Source of the DNA: Mycobacterium spongiae
GTDB taxonomy: Bacteria; Actinomycetota; Actinomycetes; Mycobacteriales; Mycobacteriaceae
Reading direction: 5' to 3'
DNA length: 64,000 nucleotides
Assembly: GCF_018278905.1 (NCBI RefSeq)
Contig: NZ_CP046600.1
Coordinates: 620,001-684,000, forward strand
Shown here: piece by piece, positions 29,376 through 39,028 of the stretch
How the letters are laid out: each line of letters opens with the position of its first letter
Position numbering within the stretch: the stretch's first letter is position 1
Translations under genes and position numbers: made by a program
Notes under the pieces: model-generated
Told to the model about the DNA's origin: nothing
Database searches by the model: none
What the model saw: only the letters and a program-made list of their open reading frames with translations

Positions 29376-30590
29376 CTAGCGGGACAGGGGATCGTGCTGA
29401 ATGCTTTCCGGTGGAGCGCCTTTGGCGATCAGGGCGGTTCTGGTTGCGCTGACCATGGCCGGCCCACCGCAGATCAGGATCTGCCGGTCGCTCCAACCGC
29501 CGTATTTGGTGACCACATCGGGCAGCCTGCCGATCTGATGCACGTGCAGGCCGCGCGGCGGCGAAAGGTCCGGATAGTCCGCGGCCCAGGACGGGTCGCG
29601 GTCGTAGTCCGACACCGGCGAGACCGAAAGCCACGGGTTGTGCGCCGCAATCTGCCATAGCGTGCGGAGGTCGTAGAGCTCGCAGCGGTATCGTGCGCCA
29701 AAAAACAGGTGCACTCGGGGATTCACTGCGAAACGGGTGAGGTCCATGATCAATGCTCGAAGCGGCGCCAGACCGGTGCTGCCGGCGACCAGGAGCACGT
29801 CCCCACCCTCGCGGTCGATCCCCAAAGACCCGTGTGGGGCGGATAGCCGCCACCGGTCGCCCGCTTGGGTCTCGGTGACGATGGCGGAACTAACCAGGCC
29901 ACCCGGAACCGCGCGGACGTGAAATTCGATGCCCCCGTCGGGGTCGGACGGTATGGCTGGGCTGAGATATCGCCAGCGGCGCGGGCATTGTGGTACCTGG
30001 ACATTGACGTACTGGCCGGGGTGATAGTGCAACGTCTGGTCTAGGTGTAGCCGAACGATGGCGAGGTCGCGGGACACCCGAATGTGCTCGCTGACCGTGC
30101 CGTCCCACCAGCCGGGCCCCTCGTCGTGGTCGGCGGCTCCGCTCATCACCCCGGTGATCAGGTTGAGCGACTGGCGGGCGGCATCATCGACGGCGTCGGA
30201 CCAAGCGTGCCGGCTTTCGTGGCTCAGATGGTCGCGCAGCGTCGCGTACAGGGCACGGCACAATGTCTCGTATTGGCGTGGCAGGACGCCGTATTTGCGG
30301 TGATCGCGGCCGAGCTGGGCGAGGAAGGCCACCGGTTCCTCGGCGCGCTGGGCGACCAGCTCACCGTAGACCCAGTGCAGCGCGTGCGCGAAAGCCGTTC
30401 GCTGGGAGTCCATTTCGGGCGGGAACAGGTCGCGTACCGACGTGTCGAGCGCGAACCAGTTGTCATAGAAGCTGCGGACCAGCTCGTTCGAGCCTGTGGG
30501 TTCGCGGTCCGGGAAGTCGGGGAGGTCCGGACAGTCCGGTCTGAACGCGTCGCGCAAAACCCGCAACGCTTCTCGGTCGTCGAGGCCCAC
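29376..30590 (-). CDS. Flavohaemoglobin-like reductase (Rv0385-type)
   Basis: A 404-residue fusion: a globin-like N-terminus (about 35-165; LVRSFYDNWFALDTSVRDLF, and LGRDHRKYGVLPRQYE with the presumptive proximal His), then a ferredoxin-NADP reductase-like module with FAD-binding (HPGQYVNVQVP, RRWRYLSPA) and NAD-binding parts (DVLLVAGSTGLAPLRALI, CGGPAMVSAT). The FAD motif deviates from the usual RxYS (here RYLS). This matches the type II flavohaemoglobin of M. tuberculosis, reported to have unusual electron transfer rather than classic NO dioxygenase activity. It lies downstream of the clpB-adjacent lipoprotein gene on the same strand. Confidence 0.85.
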   Translation of the reverse strand: MGLDDREALRVLRDAFRPDCPDLPDFPDREPTGSNELVRSFYDNWFALDTSVRDLFPPEMDSQRTAFAHALHWVYGELVAQRAEEPVAFLAQLGRDHRKYGVLPRQYETLCRALYATLRDHLSHESRHAWSDAVDDAARQSLNLITGVMSGAADHDEGPGWWDGTVSEHIRVSRDLAIVRLHLDQTLHYHPGQYVNVQVPQCPRRWRYLSPAIPSDPDGGIEFHVRAVPGGLVSSAIVTETQAGDRWRLSAPHGSLGIDREGGDVLLVAGSTGLAPLRALIMDLTRFAVNPRVHLFFGARYRCELYDLRTLWQIAAHNPWLSVSPVSDYDRDPSWAADYPDLSPPRGLHVHQIGRLPDVVTKYGGWSDRQILICGGPAMVSATRTALIAKGAPPESIQHDPLSR

Positions 30591-30632
30591 GGACCTCGAT
30601 TCTAAGCTCGCCCCGGAACTGCGCCCGGGCAG

Positions 30633-31835
30633 CTACGTCCGCTTCAATTGCAGATCGAACGACGACCCAGAGTTGGCGTTGGTGTAGGTCATGGTCATTT
30701 GGGAGCCTTCGACGCGCCCGGACATCGTCCCATTGGTGGCAACGCACCAATGTGGACCTGAGCTGACTGTTCCCGTGTAACTCCCGGAGAATTCCCCGGT
30801 GGGTAGGGCAATGGTGAAGTCGGCTTCGATGGCGAGTTCACATTTTCCAGCGCCAGGTGCTTCTTCAGCGAAGCTGACGATCCGGCCGTTGCGTACCACA
30901 ACCGTTGCCTTCGACGGCAGGTTCTCAGCGACATAGGTGCCGTCGTACGTGGCGGTCGTGGCGCTAGGGGTATCGGGCTGTCTCGGGGGCGGACCGGTAC
31001 GCATTCTGTCCGCCCCAATCGTTCCGGCCATTCGTTCGAACGTGGCGCCCGTGTAAATGTCGACCAGCACGAACACGATGGTCACGGTCCTCGCTGCTTG
31101 CACGATGACGATCGCGCCGGGGTTGAAGTCAGGCCAGGGCGTGCCGCGTTGTAGTGGCCTGAGGTCGATCGCTATCGGGTTGGTGAGCGGACTGCCGGCG
31201 GGGCCGCGCACTCGCGGAACCCCGTAGATGTCGATCATGATCGCGGTGCCAGCCTGCAGAATCGCTTGCAGCGGAACCGGTTTGCCGTCGATGAAACCAA
31301 AATTGGTGACTCGGGTGTCCACCCGCAGGTAGACGGGAGTGAGCTCACCGATATACGCCTCGATCTGATCGACGGAAACTGAGGTTCCTTGCGACCATTT
31401 CAGTGACGCGTCGGTATTGAGCGCAGTCACGAACGCGCGCGCTTCGGCGTCGTGGGTCTTGAGAAACGAGATCATCTGTTCTCGGTCGCAAGAGGCGTCG
31501 TCTTGAGACCCACCGTAGAGCCCCGTCTTGTCGCCGGGCATGTGCTGCGCGACCACCTCGGTGCCGTTGCCGTGTGGAGTCAGTTCGGGACCTGGCAGTG
31601 GTTTGCCTGACAGTGGCGTTGCCACCGAAGGCATGAACGGGTCCTGGCCGGGATCTTCAGCGGCAGTCAGCCACAGTTCCCCGCCGCCCTTGCGCGATTC
31701 GTCATCACCTCGGTTCGCACAACCGGCCAGACCAACCGTGAGGAGAAGGGACAGAAAAAGACGTACTGCGCAGCCCAGCTGGGCCGGATGGCGGGGCAGC
31801 TGATATGGCGGGCGAAGCTGTCGGCCGCGGGACAT
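30633..31835 (-). CDS. Secreted lipoprotein of unknown function, 400 aa
   Basis: Starts MSRGRQLRPPYQLPRHPAQL, then a hydrophobic signal core RLFLSLLLTVGLAGC with lipobox LAGC (lipidated Cys about residue 39), so it is predicted to be anchored outside the membrane. The mature part has a GDKTGLYGGSQDDASCDREQ segment, a conserved-looking region around YLRVDTRVTNFGFIDGKP and IDIYGVPRVRGPAG, and a beta-rich C-terminus (YVAENLPSKATVVVRNGRIV, ATNGTMSGRVEGS). It resembles actinobacterial DUF6777-type lipoproteins, a name I give with low certainty. The start near the Cys is not available (GTA codon), so ATG 31835 is used. It diverges from clpB across 272 bp. Confidence 0.75.
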   Translation of the reverse strand: MSRGRQLRPPYQLPRHPAQLGCAVRLFLSLLLTVGLAGCANRGDDESRKGGGELWLTAAEDPGQDPFMPSVATPLSGKPLPGPELTPHGNGTEVVAQHMPGDKTGLYGGSQDDASCDREQMISFLKTHDAEARAFVTALNTDASLKWSQGTSVSVDQIEAYIGELTPVYLRVDTRVTNFGFIDGKPVPLQAILQAGTAIMIDIYGVPRVRGPAGSPLTNPIAIDLRPLQRGTPWPDFNPGAIVIVQAARTVTIVFVLVDIYTGATFERMAGTIGADRMRTGPPPRQPDTPSATTATYDGTYVAENLPSKATVVVRNGRIVSFAEEAPGAGKCELAIEADFTIALPTGEFSGSYTGTVSSGPHWCVATNGTMSGRVEGSQMTMTYTNANSGSSFDLQLKRT

Positions 31836-32027
31836 GCCGTTACGATACGGCCGGTTTGCCTGCGGCTTTCGATCAATGCGACAAGTCGCACGAGTAATTC
31901 TGCGGAATAGCCAAGCCGGTGGATCGTGCGCCGCTGCCCGCCGCCCGGTGGCCGGAGTGCGGGTCTCGACCGAGCGCTTGGGACGCCGTGTTTGACGTGG
32001 CCTGGCAGTAGCCGGCGTCACGCTAAA

Positions 32028-32048
32028 ATTGAGCGGAACAGACTCAAC
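32028..32048 (+). promoter_or_regulatory. HAIR element, HspR operator of clpB
   Basis: ATTGAGC-N7-ACTCAAC, an HspR-type inverted repeat, lies 59 nt before the clpB GTG and within the 272-bp divergent region shared with the lipoprotein gene. It links clpB to the repressor encoded at 16806-17186. Confidence 0.72.
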
Positions 32049-32107
32049 CTTGACGGCGTTGAACAACACGACAAGCATTTTTTGGACGTATCCCGAACGG
32101 AGATGTT

Positions 32108-34654
32108 GTGGACTCATTCAACCCGACCACCAAGACGCAGGCGGCCCTGACGTCGGCATTGCAGGCGGCATCGGCCGCCGGCAATCCGGAGATCAGGCCC
32201 GCTCACCTGCTGATGGCTTTGTTGACGCAGGCGGACGGGATCGCCGCGCCGCTGCTCGAGGCCGTGGGTGTCGAGCCCGCTACCGTCCGCACCGAAGCGC
32301 AGCGCTTGCTCGACCGGTTGCCACAGGCCAGTGGCGCGAGCACGCAGCCGCAGTTGTCCCGCGAGTCACTGGCCGCGATCACCACCGCGCAGCAGCTGGC
32401 CACTGAGATGGACGACGAGTACGTCTCCACCGAGCACGTGATGGTCGGGCTGGCTACCGGCGACTCGGACGTCGCCAAGTTACTGACGGGGCATGGAGCG
32501 TCGCCGCAGACCCTGCGGGATGCATTCGTCAAGGTGCGTGGTAGCGCCCGGGTAACCAGCCCGGAGCCCGAAGCGTCGTATCAGGCGCTGGAAAAGTACT
32601 CCACCGACCTCACCGAGCGTGCTCGCGAAGGCAAGCTTGACCCAGTCATCGGTAGGGACAACGAGATCCGCCGGGTGGTGCAGGTGCTCTCGCGGCGCAC
32701 GAAGAACAACCCGGTGTTGATCGGCGAACCCGGCGTCGGAAAGACCGCGATTGTGGAAGGCCTTGCGCAGCGCGTTGTGGCCGGGGATGTCCCGGAGAGC
32801 CTGCGCGGCAAGACGATCGTTGCGCTTGACCTAGGTTCCATGGTCGCGGGCTCGAAATATCGCGGGGAATTCGAAGAACGGCTCAAAGCGGTGCTCGATG
32901 ACATCAAGAACTCGGCCGGGCAGATCATCACCTTCATCGACGAGCTGCACACCATCGTCGGCGCCGGCGCAACCGGCGAGGGCGCGATGGACGCCGGCAA
33001 CATGATCAAACCGATGCTGGCGCGCGGGGAGCTGCGGCTAGTCGGCGCGACGACCCTTGACGAGTACCGCAAGCACATCGAAAAGGACGCCGCGCTGGAA
33101 CGCCGCTTCCAGCAGGTGTTCGTCGGCGAACCGTCGGTGGAGGACACCATCGGCATACTGCGGGGGCTCAAGGACCGGTATGAGGTGCATCACGGTGTGC
33201 GCATCACCGACTCGGCGCTCGTGGCCGCGGCGGCCTTGAGTGATCGCTACATCACTGCCCGTTTCCTGCCCGACAAGGCCATCGACTTGGTCGACGAATC
33301 GGCCAGCCGGCTGCGGATGGAAATCGACTCGCGGCCGGTCGAGATCGACGAGGTCGAGCGGCTGGTGCGGCGGTTGGAGATCGAAGAGATGGCGCTGGCC
33401 AAAGAGCAAGACGAGGCGTCCAAGGAGCGGCTGGAGAAACTGCGCGCCGAACTCGCCGACAAGAAGGAGGAACTTGCAGAGTTAACTACTCGCTGGCAGA
33501 ACGAGAAGAACGCCATCGAGATCGTTCGCGAGTTCAAGGAGCAGCTGGAAGCCCTGCGCGGCGAATCCGAGCGGGCCGAGCGCGACGGCGACCTTTCCAA
33601 GGCGGCCGAGCTGCGCTACGGGCGGATACCCGAGGTGGAGAAGAAACTTGACGCCGCCCTGCCACAGGCCGAGGCCCGCGAGCAGGTGATGCTCAAAGAG
33701 GAGGTTGGTCCCGACGACATTGCCGACGTGGTGTCGGCATGGACCGGCATCCCGGCGGGCAGGCTACTCGAAGGCGAGACCGCCAAACTCCTGCGGATGG
33801 AAGACGAGCTGGGCAAGCGCGTCGTCGGGCAAAAAAAGGCGGTGCACGCTGTCTCTGATGCGGTGCGGCGCAGCCGTGCAGGAGTTGCCGACCCCAACCG
33901 GCCTACCGGCTCGTTCCTGTTCCTCGGCCCGACCGGTGTTGGCAAGACCGAGCTGGCCAAAGCATTAGCCGACTTCCTGTTCGACGATGAGCGCGCGATG
34001 GTCCGCATCGACATGAGCGAGTACGGCGAGAAGCACTCGGTGGCCCGGCTGGTGGGCGCGCCTCCCGGCTACATCGGCTACGACCAGGGTGGTCAGCTGA
34101 CCGAGGCGGTGCGCCGCCGGCCGTACACGGTGGTGCTGTTCGACGAAGTGGAGAAGGCCCACCCGGACGTGTTCGACGTGTTGTTGCAGGTCCTTGACGA
34201 GGGCAGGCTGACCGATGGCCAGGGCCGCACGGTCGACTTCCGCAACACCATCCTCATCCTGACCTCGAACCTGGGGTCCGGCGGTACTGAGGAACAGGTC
34301 ATGGCGGCAGTGCGCGCGACCTTCAAGCCGGAGTTCATCAACCGGCTCGACGACGTGCTGGTGTTCGAGGGGCTCAACCCGGACGAGCTGGTGCAGATCG
34401 TCGACATCCAGCTCACGCAGCTGAGCAACCGGCTGGCGCAGCGCCGGCTGCAGCTGGAGGTGTCGCTGCCGGCCAAGAAATGGTTGGCGCAGCGCGGATT
34501 CGACCCGGTCTATGGTGCCCGGCCGTTGCGCAGGCTGGTGCAGCAGGCGATTGGTGACCAGTTGGCCAAGATGCTGCTCTCCGGTGAGGTGCACGACGGC
34601 GACACCGTCCCCGTCAACGTCAGCGCTGATGGCGAGTCGCTGACACTCGGTTGA
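32108..34654 (+). CDS. clpB: ATP-dependent disaggregase ClpB (Hsp100)
   Basis: An 848-residue hexameric AAA+ disaggregase that works with DnaK/DnaJ/GrpE to resolubilise aggregates. The N-domain (1-145) is followed by NBD1 with Walker [14 protein letters not shown] near 206 and Walker [14 protein letters not shown], a coiled-coil middle domain (about 400-520, [18 protein letters not shown] region), and NBD2 with [13 protein letters not shown] near 607 and [11 protein letters not shown]. There is no ClpP-binding IGF/L loop apparent. GTG 32108 has GGAG 5 nt upstream. A HAIR operator precedes it, so it belongs to the HspR regulon. Length is normal. Confidence 0.97.
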   Translation: MDSFNPTTKTQAALTSALQAASAAGNPEIRPAHLLMALLTQADGIAAPLLEAVGVEPATVRTEAQRLLDRLPQASGASTQPQLSRESLAAITTAQQLATEMDDEYVSTEHVMVGLATGDSDVAKLLTGHGASPQTLRDAFVKVRGSARVTSPEPEASYQALEKYSTDLTERAREGKLDPVIGRDNEIRRVVQVLSRRTKNNPVLIGEPGVGKTAIVEGLAQRVVAGDVPESLRGKTIVALDLGSMVAGSKYRGEFEERLKAVLDDIKNSAGQIITFIDELHTIVGAGATGEGAMDAGNMIKPMLARGELRLVGATTLDEYRKHIEKDAALERRFQQVFVGEPSVEDTIGILRGLKDRYEVHHGVRITDSALVAAAALSDRYITARFLPDKAIDLVDESASRLRMEIDSRPVEIDEVERLVRRLEIEEMALAKEQDEASKERLEKLRAELADKKEELAELTTRWQNEKNAIEIVREFKEQLEALRGESERAERDGDLSKAAELRYGRIPEVEKKLDAALPQAEAREQVMLKEEVGPDDIADVVSAWTGIPAGRLLEGETAKLLRMEDELGKRVVGQKKAVHAVSDAVRRSRAGVADPNRPTGSFLFLGPTGVGKTELAKALADFLFDDERAMVRIDMSEYGEKHSVARLVGAPPGYIGYDQGGQLTEAVRRRPYTVVLFDEVEKAHPDVFDVLLQVLDEGRLTDGQGRTVDFRNTILILTSNLGSGGTEEQVMAAVRATFKPEFINRLDDVLVFEGLNPDELVQIVDIQLTQLSNRLAQRRLQLEVSLPAKKWLAQRGFDPVYGARPLRRLVQQAIGDQLAKMLLSGEVHDGDTVPVNVSADGESLTLG

Positions 34655-34725
34655 GCTGGGCTGTGATTGGGTTGTGACCTGCTCGGATTCTCCATTCGGG
34701 CCGGACAGCGGTTACGCTACCTGGG

Positions 34726-35574
34726 ATGGTTCCGTTTTGGTTCACGCTCTCCGCCCTGTGCTTCGTCAGTGCGGTAGTGCTGCTATACGTCGATGTCGAT
34801 CGCCGTCGTGGGCGCAGCAGACGCCGTAAGTCATGGGCGCGCTCCCACGGATTCGACTTCGAACGCGAATCAACCGAGATTCTGCATCGCTGGAAGCGCG
34901 GCGTGATGTCGACAGTGGGCGACGTCGCCGCCCAGAATGTCGTGCTGGGCCAGATCCGTGGCGAAGCGGTCTACATCTTCGACTTGGAGGAAGTCGCCAC
35001 GGTGATCGCGTTGCACCGCAAGGTAGGCACCAATGTCGTGGTTGACCTGCGACTCAAGGGTCTCAAGGAACCGCGGGAGAGCGACATCTGGCTGCTCGGC
35101 GCGATCGGGCCGCGGATGGTGTACTCGACAAATCTGGACGCCGCCCGGCGGGCCTGCGACCGGCGCATGGTCACCTTCGCCCACACGGCACCTGACTGTG
35201 CCGAGATCATGTGGAACGAGCCGAACTGGACCTTGGTCAGCATGCCCATCTCCAGCGGCCGCGCGGAGTGGGACGAGGCCCTGCGCACCGTGCGCCAATT
35301 CAACGACCTACTGAGGGTGTTGCCCCCATTGCCCCAGGGGAGCCAGCAGGAAACTGAAGCGCCGGCGCCACAGAGCGCGGCATCCGGTCGTTCCCTGACG
35401 GCCGCCGGTCGGGCCGAATTGCCGCCGCGGCGCCCGCAGGCCGATGCGGGCATCATTTCGCCGGTGCGGCCCGAGGCCGAGCCGGTCCGCCGTGACGAAG
35501 CTCGTTCTGAGGGTGTTCGCCGCCCGCCGCCTGCCGGCCGGAACGGCCAGCAGGCCACCAACTACCAGCACTGA
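34726..35574 (+). CDS. ttfA: TtfA, trehalose monomycolate transport factor
   Basis: A 282-residue membrane-anchored protein: one N-terminal transmembrane helix (MVPFWFTLSALCFVSAVVLL), a basic cytoplasmic RRRGRSRRRKSW segment, a folded domain (VGDVAAQNVVLGQIRGEAVY, SDIWLLGAIGPRMVYSTNLD, MWNEPNWTLVSMPIS) and a Pro/Arg-rich disordered tail after residue 205. It matches Rv0383c by synteny downstream of clpB. In mycobacteria TtfA binds the MmpL3 flippase complex and is essential for mycolate export; that role is transferred from the literature. It starts 71 nt after clpB and is the first of several co-directional genes. Confidence 0.88.
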   Translation: MVPFWFTLSALCFVSAVVLLYVDVDRRRGRSRRRKSWARSHGFDFERESTEILHRWKRGVMSTVGDVAAQNVVLGQIRGEAVYIFDLEEVATVIALHRKVGTNVVVDLRLKGLKEPRESDIWLLGAIGPRMVYSTNLDAARRACDRRMVTFAHTAPDCAEIMWNEPNWTLVSMPISSGRAEWDEALRTVRQFNDLLRVLPPLPQGSQQETEAPAPQSAASGRSLTAAGRAELPPRRPQADAGIISPVRPEAEPVRRDEARSEGVRRPPPAGRNGQQATNYQH

Positions 35575-35626
35575 TAGCACGCCCGAACCTGCCGGGGGTC
35601 GAGTCGGAATCAGTACACTGTGGCCC

Positions 35627-35701
35627 ATGCCCCGCCCCGTCGCCGTGATCACGCGATTGGCGGCCCGCAGCCGGATGCGCGGTGGACGTGGCCGTAACTA
35701 A
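35627..35701 (+). CDS. Possible leaderless upstream peptide of pyrE (24 aa)
   Basis: ATG 35627 follows a -10-like TACACT (35614-35619) by 7 nt, the spacing expected for a leaderless mycobacterial transcript. The short Arg-rich frame (MPRPVAVITRLAARSR...) ends at TAA 35701, overlapping the pyrE GTG (35682) by 20 bp in another frame. Translation of this frame would pass over the pyrE start. It may be only a chance open frame. Confidence 0.3.
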   Translation: MPRPVAVITRLAARSRMRGGRGRN

Positions 35702-36227
35702 CCGCGCCGAGCTGGCCGAGCTGGTGCGCGATCTGTCAGTAGTGCACGGTCGCGTCACGCTGTCGTCGGGCAAGGAAGCCGACTACTACGTGGACCTGCG
35801 CCGCGCCACCCTGCACCATCTGGCGTCCCCACTGATTGGCCGGCTGATGCGCGAGCTCACCCACGATTGGGACTACGCGGTCGTCGGCGGCCTCACCCTC
35901 GGGGCGGACCCGGTCGCGACGGCCATCATGCATGCGCCAGGCCGCCCGATCGACGCTTTCGTCGTCCGAAAGTCAGCGAAAACGCATGGTCTGCAACGAC
36001 TTATCGAGGGGTCGGAGGTGTCTGGCCAGCGGGTGCTGGTCGTGGAGGACACCAGCACCACGGGCAACTCGGCGCTGACGGCGGTGCGCGCCGTCCACGA
36101 GGCGGGGGGCATGGTGGTCGGCGTGGCAACGGTGGTGGACCGCGCTACCGGGGCCGCCGAAGCCATCAAAGCCGAGGGTATTCCGTACCGGAGTGTGTTG
36201 GGCCTGTCCGATCTGGGGCTCGGCTAG
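35682..36227 (+). CDS. pyrE: Orotate phosphoribosyltransferase
   Basis: A 181-residue type I phosphoribosyltransferase converting orotate and PRPP to OMP in pyrimidine synthesis. The PRPP-binding loop is VLVVEDTSTTGNSALTAV near 112-130, with the orotate-binding N-terminal LSSGKEADYYVDLR. Length is as expected for actinobacterial PyrE (umpA in M. tuberculosis). GTG start chosen from the conserved N-terminus; no strong Shine-Dalgarno, and a 24-codon frame overlaps the start. It is followed 10 nt later by a lipoprotein gene. Confidence 0.93.
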   Translation: MDVAVTNRAELAELVRDLSVVHGRVTLSSGKEADYYVDLRRATLHHLASPLIGRLMRELTHDWDYAVVGGLTLGADPVATAIMHAPGRPIDAFVVRKSAKTHGLQRLIEGSEVSGQRVLVVEDTSTTGNSALTAVRAVHEAGGMVVGVATVVDRATGAAEAIKAEGIPYRSVLGLSDLGLG

Positions 36228-36237
36228 GCCGAAGGCT

Positions 36238-37140
36238 GTGCGCACACTCATCGCGATCGTTCTCGCTGTTTGCTTGGTGGGCTGTTCGGGTGCCAGTCAT
36301 CCCGGTCGCGTCTACGGCGCCGCGGCCGGGCGAATCGGCGAGTCGCTGGAGGTGCTGGGCTGGAACATGACCGTCTCCAATCTGCGCTGGGAGAGCGACT
36401 ATGTGCTCTTCGATGTCTCGGCGAGTGTGGCGTCGCAGGCCGACCCTGGGGCGGCGCACGCCAGGCCCGAGGACATGCGCTATGGCCTCTACGGCGCACT
36501 GGCACATCCGATGGAGTCGGCCGGCCTTGGCAGCTGCGACGACGCGATCACGCACGCGCACACCATCGCTTCGCCGCTATCGGCCACTGCGGACCAGCTC
36601 ACCGGTACGGTCTGCCTGGGTCCACTGCAGGATCGCAGCGCGGTCCGCGGCGTGTACACCTACTCGCCCCGGGATCGGATTCCCGATACCGCGGCAGCAT
36701 ATCCGGCGGCATTTCCGGTGGGCATGCTGCCGACCAAGGAGAATGACACCGGCTTGGTGGTCAGGACCACCAGCGTGTCCGCCTGGCGCGCCGACGGCCG
36801 ACCATTGACCACTGCACAGCTGGGAAACCCGATGGCGTTCAACGGCAACGGCTACATGCTGCTGGGGTTGACCGCCGATGCTGTCGCGGCGCGGTATCGT
36901 GACGACTCCGCGGCCCGCGGTGGCCCGATGATGTTGCTGGCGGCGCCGACGCTTCCCGGCCGCGGCTTGAGCCCGGCGTGCACGACGTATGGATCATCGG
37001 TGCTGATCCTGCCGGAAGCGTCGCTGGACGCGGTGCATGTCAAAGTGTCGCTGTGCACGCAGGGCGAAATCAACGAGGCGCTCTTGTACGCGACGGTGGC
37101 GATCGTCGGCACGCATGCCGCGGTGTGGACCATCCGATGA
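36238..37140 (+). CDS. Conserved lipoprotein (Rv0381c-type)
   Basis: A 300-residue protein starting MRTLIAIVLAVCLVGCSGAS: a short hydrophobic signal with lipobox LVGC, lipidated Cys 16. The mature part is beta-rich (NMTVSNLRWESDYVLFDVSA) with a few scattered Cys that could form a disulphide. The GTG is 10 nt after pyrE with GAAGG close upstream. Its TGA overlaps the ATG of the methyltransferase. I do not know its function; synteny matches the unnamed Rv0381c, and the signal would place it on the outer face of the membrane. Confidence 0.75.
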   Translation: MRTLIAIVLAVCLVGCSGASHPGRVYGAAAGRIGESLEVLGWNMTVSNLRWESDYVLFDVSASVASQADPGAAHARPEDMRYGLYGALAHPMESAGLGSCDDAITHAHTIASPLSATADQLTGTVCLGPLQDRSAVRGVYTYSPRDRIPDTAAAYPAAFPVGMLPTKENDTGLVVRTTSVSAWRADGRPLTTAQLGNPMAFNGNGYMLLGLTADAVAARYRDDSAARGGPMMLLAAPTLPGRGLSPACTTYGSSVLILPEASLDAVHVKVSLCTQGEINEALLYATVAIVGTHAAVWTIR

Positions 37141-37784
37141 GTGAATGCGTGGGCCCCACCGAGTGGGGGTCACCTGGCGCCGGTGTGGGTCCCTGGGTGG
37201 GAGATCTGCCCGATGACCCGCGCTACGACCCAACGTTGTTGCGTGACGGCGATACTCGCAATGTGGTTGACGCGTACCGATACTGGACTCGAGAGGCGAT
37301 CATCGACGATATCGACGGGCGTCGTCACCCCCTGCATGTCGCAATCGAAAACTTCGCCCACGACGCCAACATCGGTTCGGTGGTGCGCACTGCCAATGCG
37401 TTCGCGGTCCATACGGTCCACATCGTCGGCCGTCGGCGCTGGAACCGGCGCGGTGCGATGGTGACCGATCGCTACCAGCGGTTGTGCCACCACGACAACA
37501 CGGCCGCTCTCCTGGACTTCGCGGAAAGTGCGGGTTTGACCGTGGTCGCCGTGGACAACGTCCCCGGCGCCGTGCGGCTCGAGCGCACCGCGCTGCCACG
37601 CGAATGCCTGTTCGTGTTCGGGCAGGAAGGTCCGGGCATCACCGATGACACCCGGGCCGGTGCCGCGATCACGGTGTCGATCGCCCAATTCGGCTCGACG
37701 CGCAGCATTAACGCCGGGGTCGCTGCCGGCATCGCAATGCATGCCTGGATCGGGCAGCACGGGGATCTGGCTCGCGCTTGGTGA
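37137..37784 (+). CDS. TrmH/SpoU-family RNA 2'-O-methyltransferase
   Basis: A 215-residue SPOUT-fold methyltransferase using S-adenosylmethionine to methylate ribose in tRNA or rRNA. The three family motifs are present: NIGSVVRTANAFAVHTVHIV (motif 1 with the conserved Asn and Arg), LFVFGQEGPGITDD (motif 2) and SIAQFGSTRSINAGVAAGIA (motif 3, forming the cofactor knot). ATG 37137 overlaps the lipoprotein stop (ATGA). There is no additional RNA-binding domain; the target nucleotide is unknown. Confidence 0.88.
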   Translation: MSECVGPTEWGSPGAGVGPWVGDLPDDPRYDPTLLRDGDTRNVVDAYRYWTREAIIDDIDGRRHPLHVAIENFAHDANIGSVVRTANAFAVHTVHIVGRRRWNRRGAMVTDRYQRLCHHDNTAALLDFAESAGLTVVAVDNVPGAVRLERTALPRECLFVFGQEGPGITDDTRAGAAITVSIAQFGSTRSINAGVAAGIAMHAWIGQHGDLARAW

Positions 37785-37806
37785 ATCTCGCCGATGATCA
37801 GCAGCC

Positions 37807-38022
37807 CTAGTGAGGTTTCGCCGGCCTCATCTTGAATGAGATCTCCAGCTTGATGCGGAAGGTGATCGCGCCGCTCGAGTCCACGGACATGTCCTGCTCA
37901 ATCACTCGGGCCACCCGGATGTCGTCGACGCTTTCGCGCGCCCGCTGCACCGCCTCCGCCGCGGCCTGCTCCCATGATGTCGGGCTCGTGCCGATGATGT
38001 CGATCACCTTGTACACACTCAT
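37807..38022 (-). CDS. Dodecin, flavin-binding protein
   Basis: A 71-residue dodecin: MSVYKVIDIIGTSPTSWEQA, a helix of E-A-V-Q-R-A-R residues, and the strand FRIKLEISFKM. The protein forms a hollow dodecamer that stores flavin or CoA. The M. tuberculosis orthologue was named secE2 historically, but the sequence has no transmembrane helix and is not a Sec component. GAGGAG precedes the ATG. It converges on the methyltransferase, with 22 bp between stops. Confidence 0.92.
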   Translation of the reverse strand: MSVYKVIDIIGTSPTSWEQAAAEAVQRARESVDDIRVARVIEQDMSVDSSGAITFRIKLEISFKMRPAKPH

Positions 38023-38062
38023 GCTTATCTCCTCAACTCAAAGGACCCCTGCGAGCCTATAG

Positions 38063-39028
38063 CTAACTCCACAGGGTGACATGGACTTTCGGGCGGAACC
38101 TCGCCACCCCCACTCCGCTGCCCCGGATCATCGCTTGGGTACATCTCGGGGTGGTGATGAAGCGAACGAGTTCGGATACTGCGGGTTGGCGAGCTGACGG
38201 CGCCAACGTCGCCGCGCACCACTCACCCGTCCGGTCCAGCCCCGGGCCGGTCACATGCACCAGTCTCCCGGCGGCCAGATCCTTAGCGACCGCGAAACCG
38301 ATGGTCAGCGTGGCACCGCCGACACGCAGCACCTCCTCCAAAGCGGCGGCGTCACTTTGGAAGATCCGTTGTTGTGATTCCGGAATTGCCAAGCCGCGCA
38401 ACATGGTTGCGATCTCGCCGTCGACGTTGCCCGCCGATGGGCCCAGCATCCACAATTGTTGGCGCAACAGCGCGGGCGTCGGAACACCGGAGGCCAGTGG
38501 GCTATTCGGCGCGACGACGGTAATGATCTGGTACTTCAGGAAGGGTCGGACGAAGAGCGAGTCGTGGGAACCGATTGAGCTCTCGCTTGCCGGCCCGATC
38601 GCGATGTCGACCGCGCGCGAACAGATCAGGTCGCGAAACCGGCTCGTCGGATGCACGCTCAACTCAACGGAGAGGTCGTCGGCCCGGGACGAGAAGAGTT
38701 CGATCAGACCCGGCGCCGCGTGCTCGGCAAAGGTGCTCGACGCGGCGATGCGCAGCAACCGCCGCCCGTGGGCCGCCTCGGTGACCTCAATCGCGGTTTG
38801 CTGCTGCAGGCCGAGGATTTCGACGGCACGGCTGGCCAGTCGCAGCCCGCCCGGTGTGAACGCCAGCCCGGCGCCCGTCCTGGTGAACAACGGGTCGTCG
38901 AGTTCCTTGCGCAATGCCGCGACATGCATCGAGACTCCAGCGTCGGAAACGCCCAGTTCTGCGGCGGCCGCTCGCACCGAGCCCAAACGCACTACCGCTG
39001 AATAGGCTCGCAGCTGAGCCGGGGTCAT
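38063..39028 (-). CDS. LysR-family regulator (CutR-like)
   Basis: A 321-residue LysR regulator: N-terminal winged helix-turn-helix (MTPAQLRAYSAVVRLGSVRA, ELGVSDAGVSMHVAALRKEL), then a periplasmic-binding-protein-like effector domain with the ELSVHPTSRFRDLICSRAVD segment. The gene diverges from the CO-dehydrogenase cluster by a short gap. A LysR protein (CutR) is known to be required for CO-dehydrogenase expression in Mycobacterium sp. JC1; the same role here is inferred from position. The start at 39028 is taken from the conserved N-terminus; a longer frame to 39130 lacks support. Confidence 0.88.
   Translation of the reverse strand: MTPAQLRAYSAVVRLGSVRAAAAELGVSDAGVSMHVAALRKELDDPLFTRTGAGLAFTPGGLRLASRAVEILGLQQQTAIEVTEAAHGRRLLRIAASSTFAEHAAPGLIELFSSRADDLSVELSVHPTSRFRDLICSRAVDIAIGPASESSIGSHDSLFVRPFLKYQIITVVAPNSPLASGVPTPALLRQQLWMLGPSAGNVDGEIATMLRGLAIPESQQRIFQSDAAALEEVLRVGGATLTIGFAVAKDLAAGRLVHVTGPGLDRTGEWCAATLAPSARQPAVSELVRFITTPRCTQAMIRGSGVGVARFRPKVHVTLWS

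Noticed and set aside
37807..38022. SecE2 as a protein-secretion gene
   Set aside because: No transmembrane helix; the sequence is that of a dodecin.
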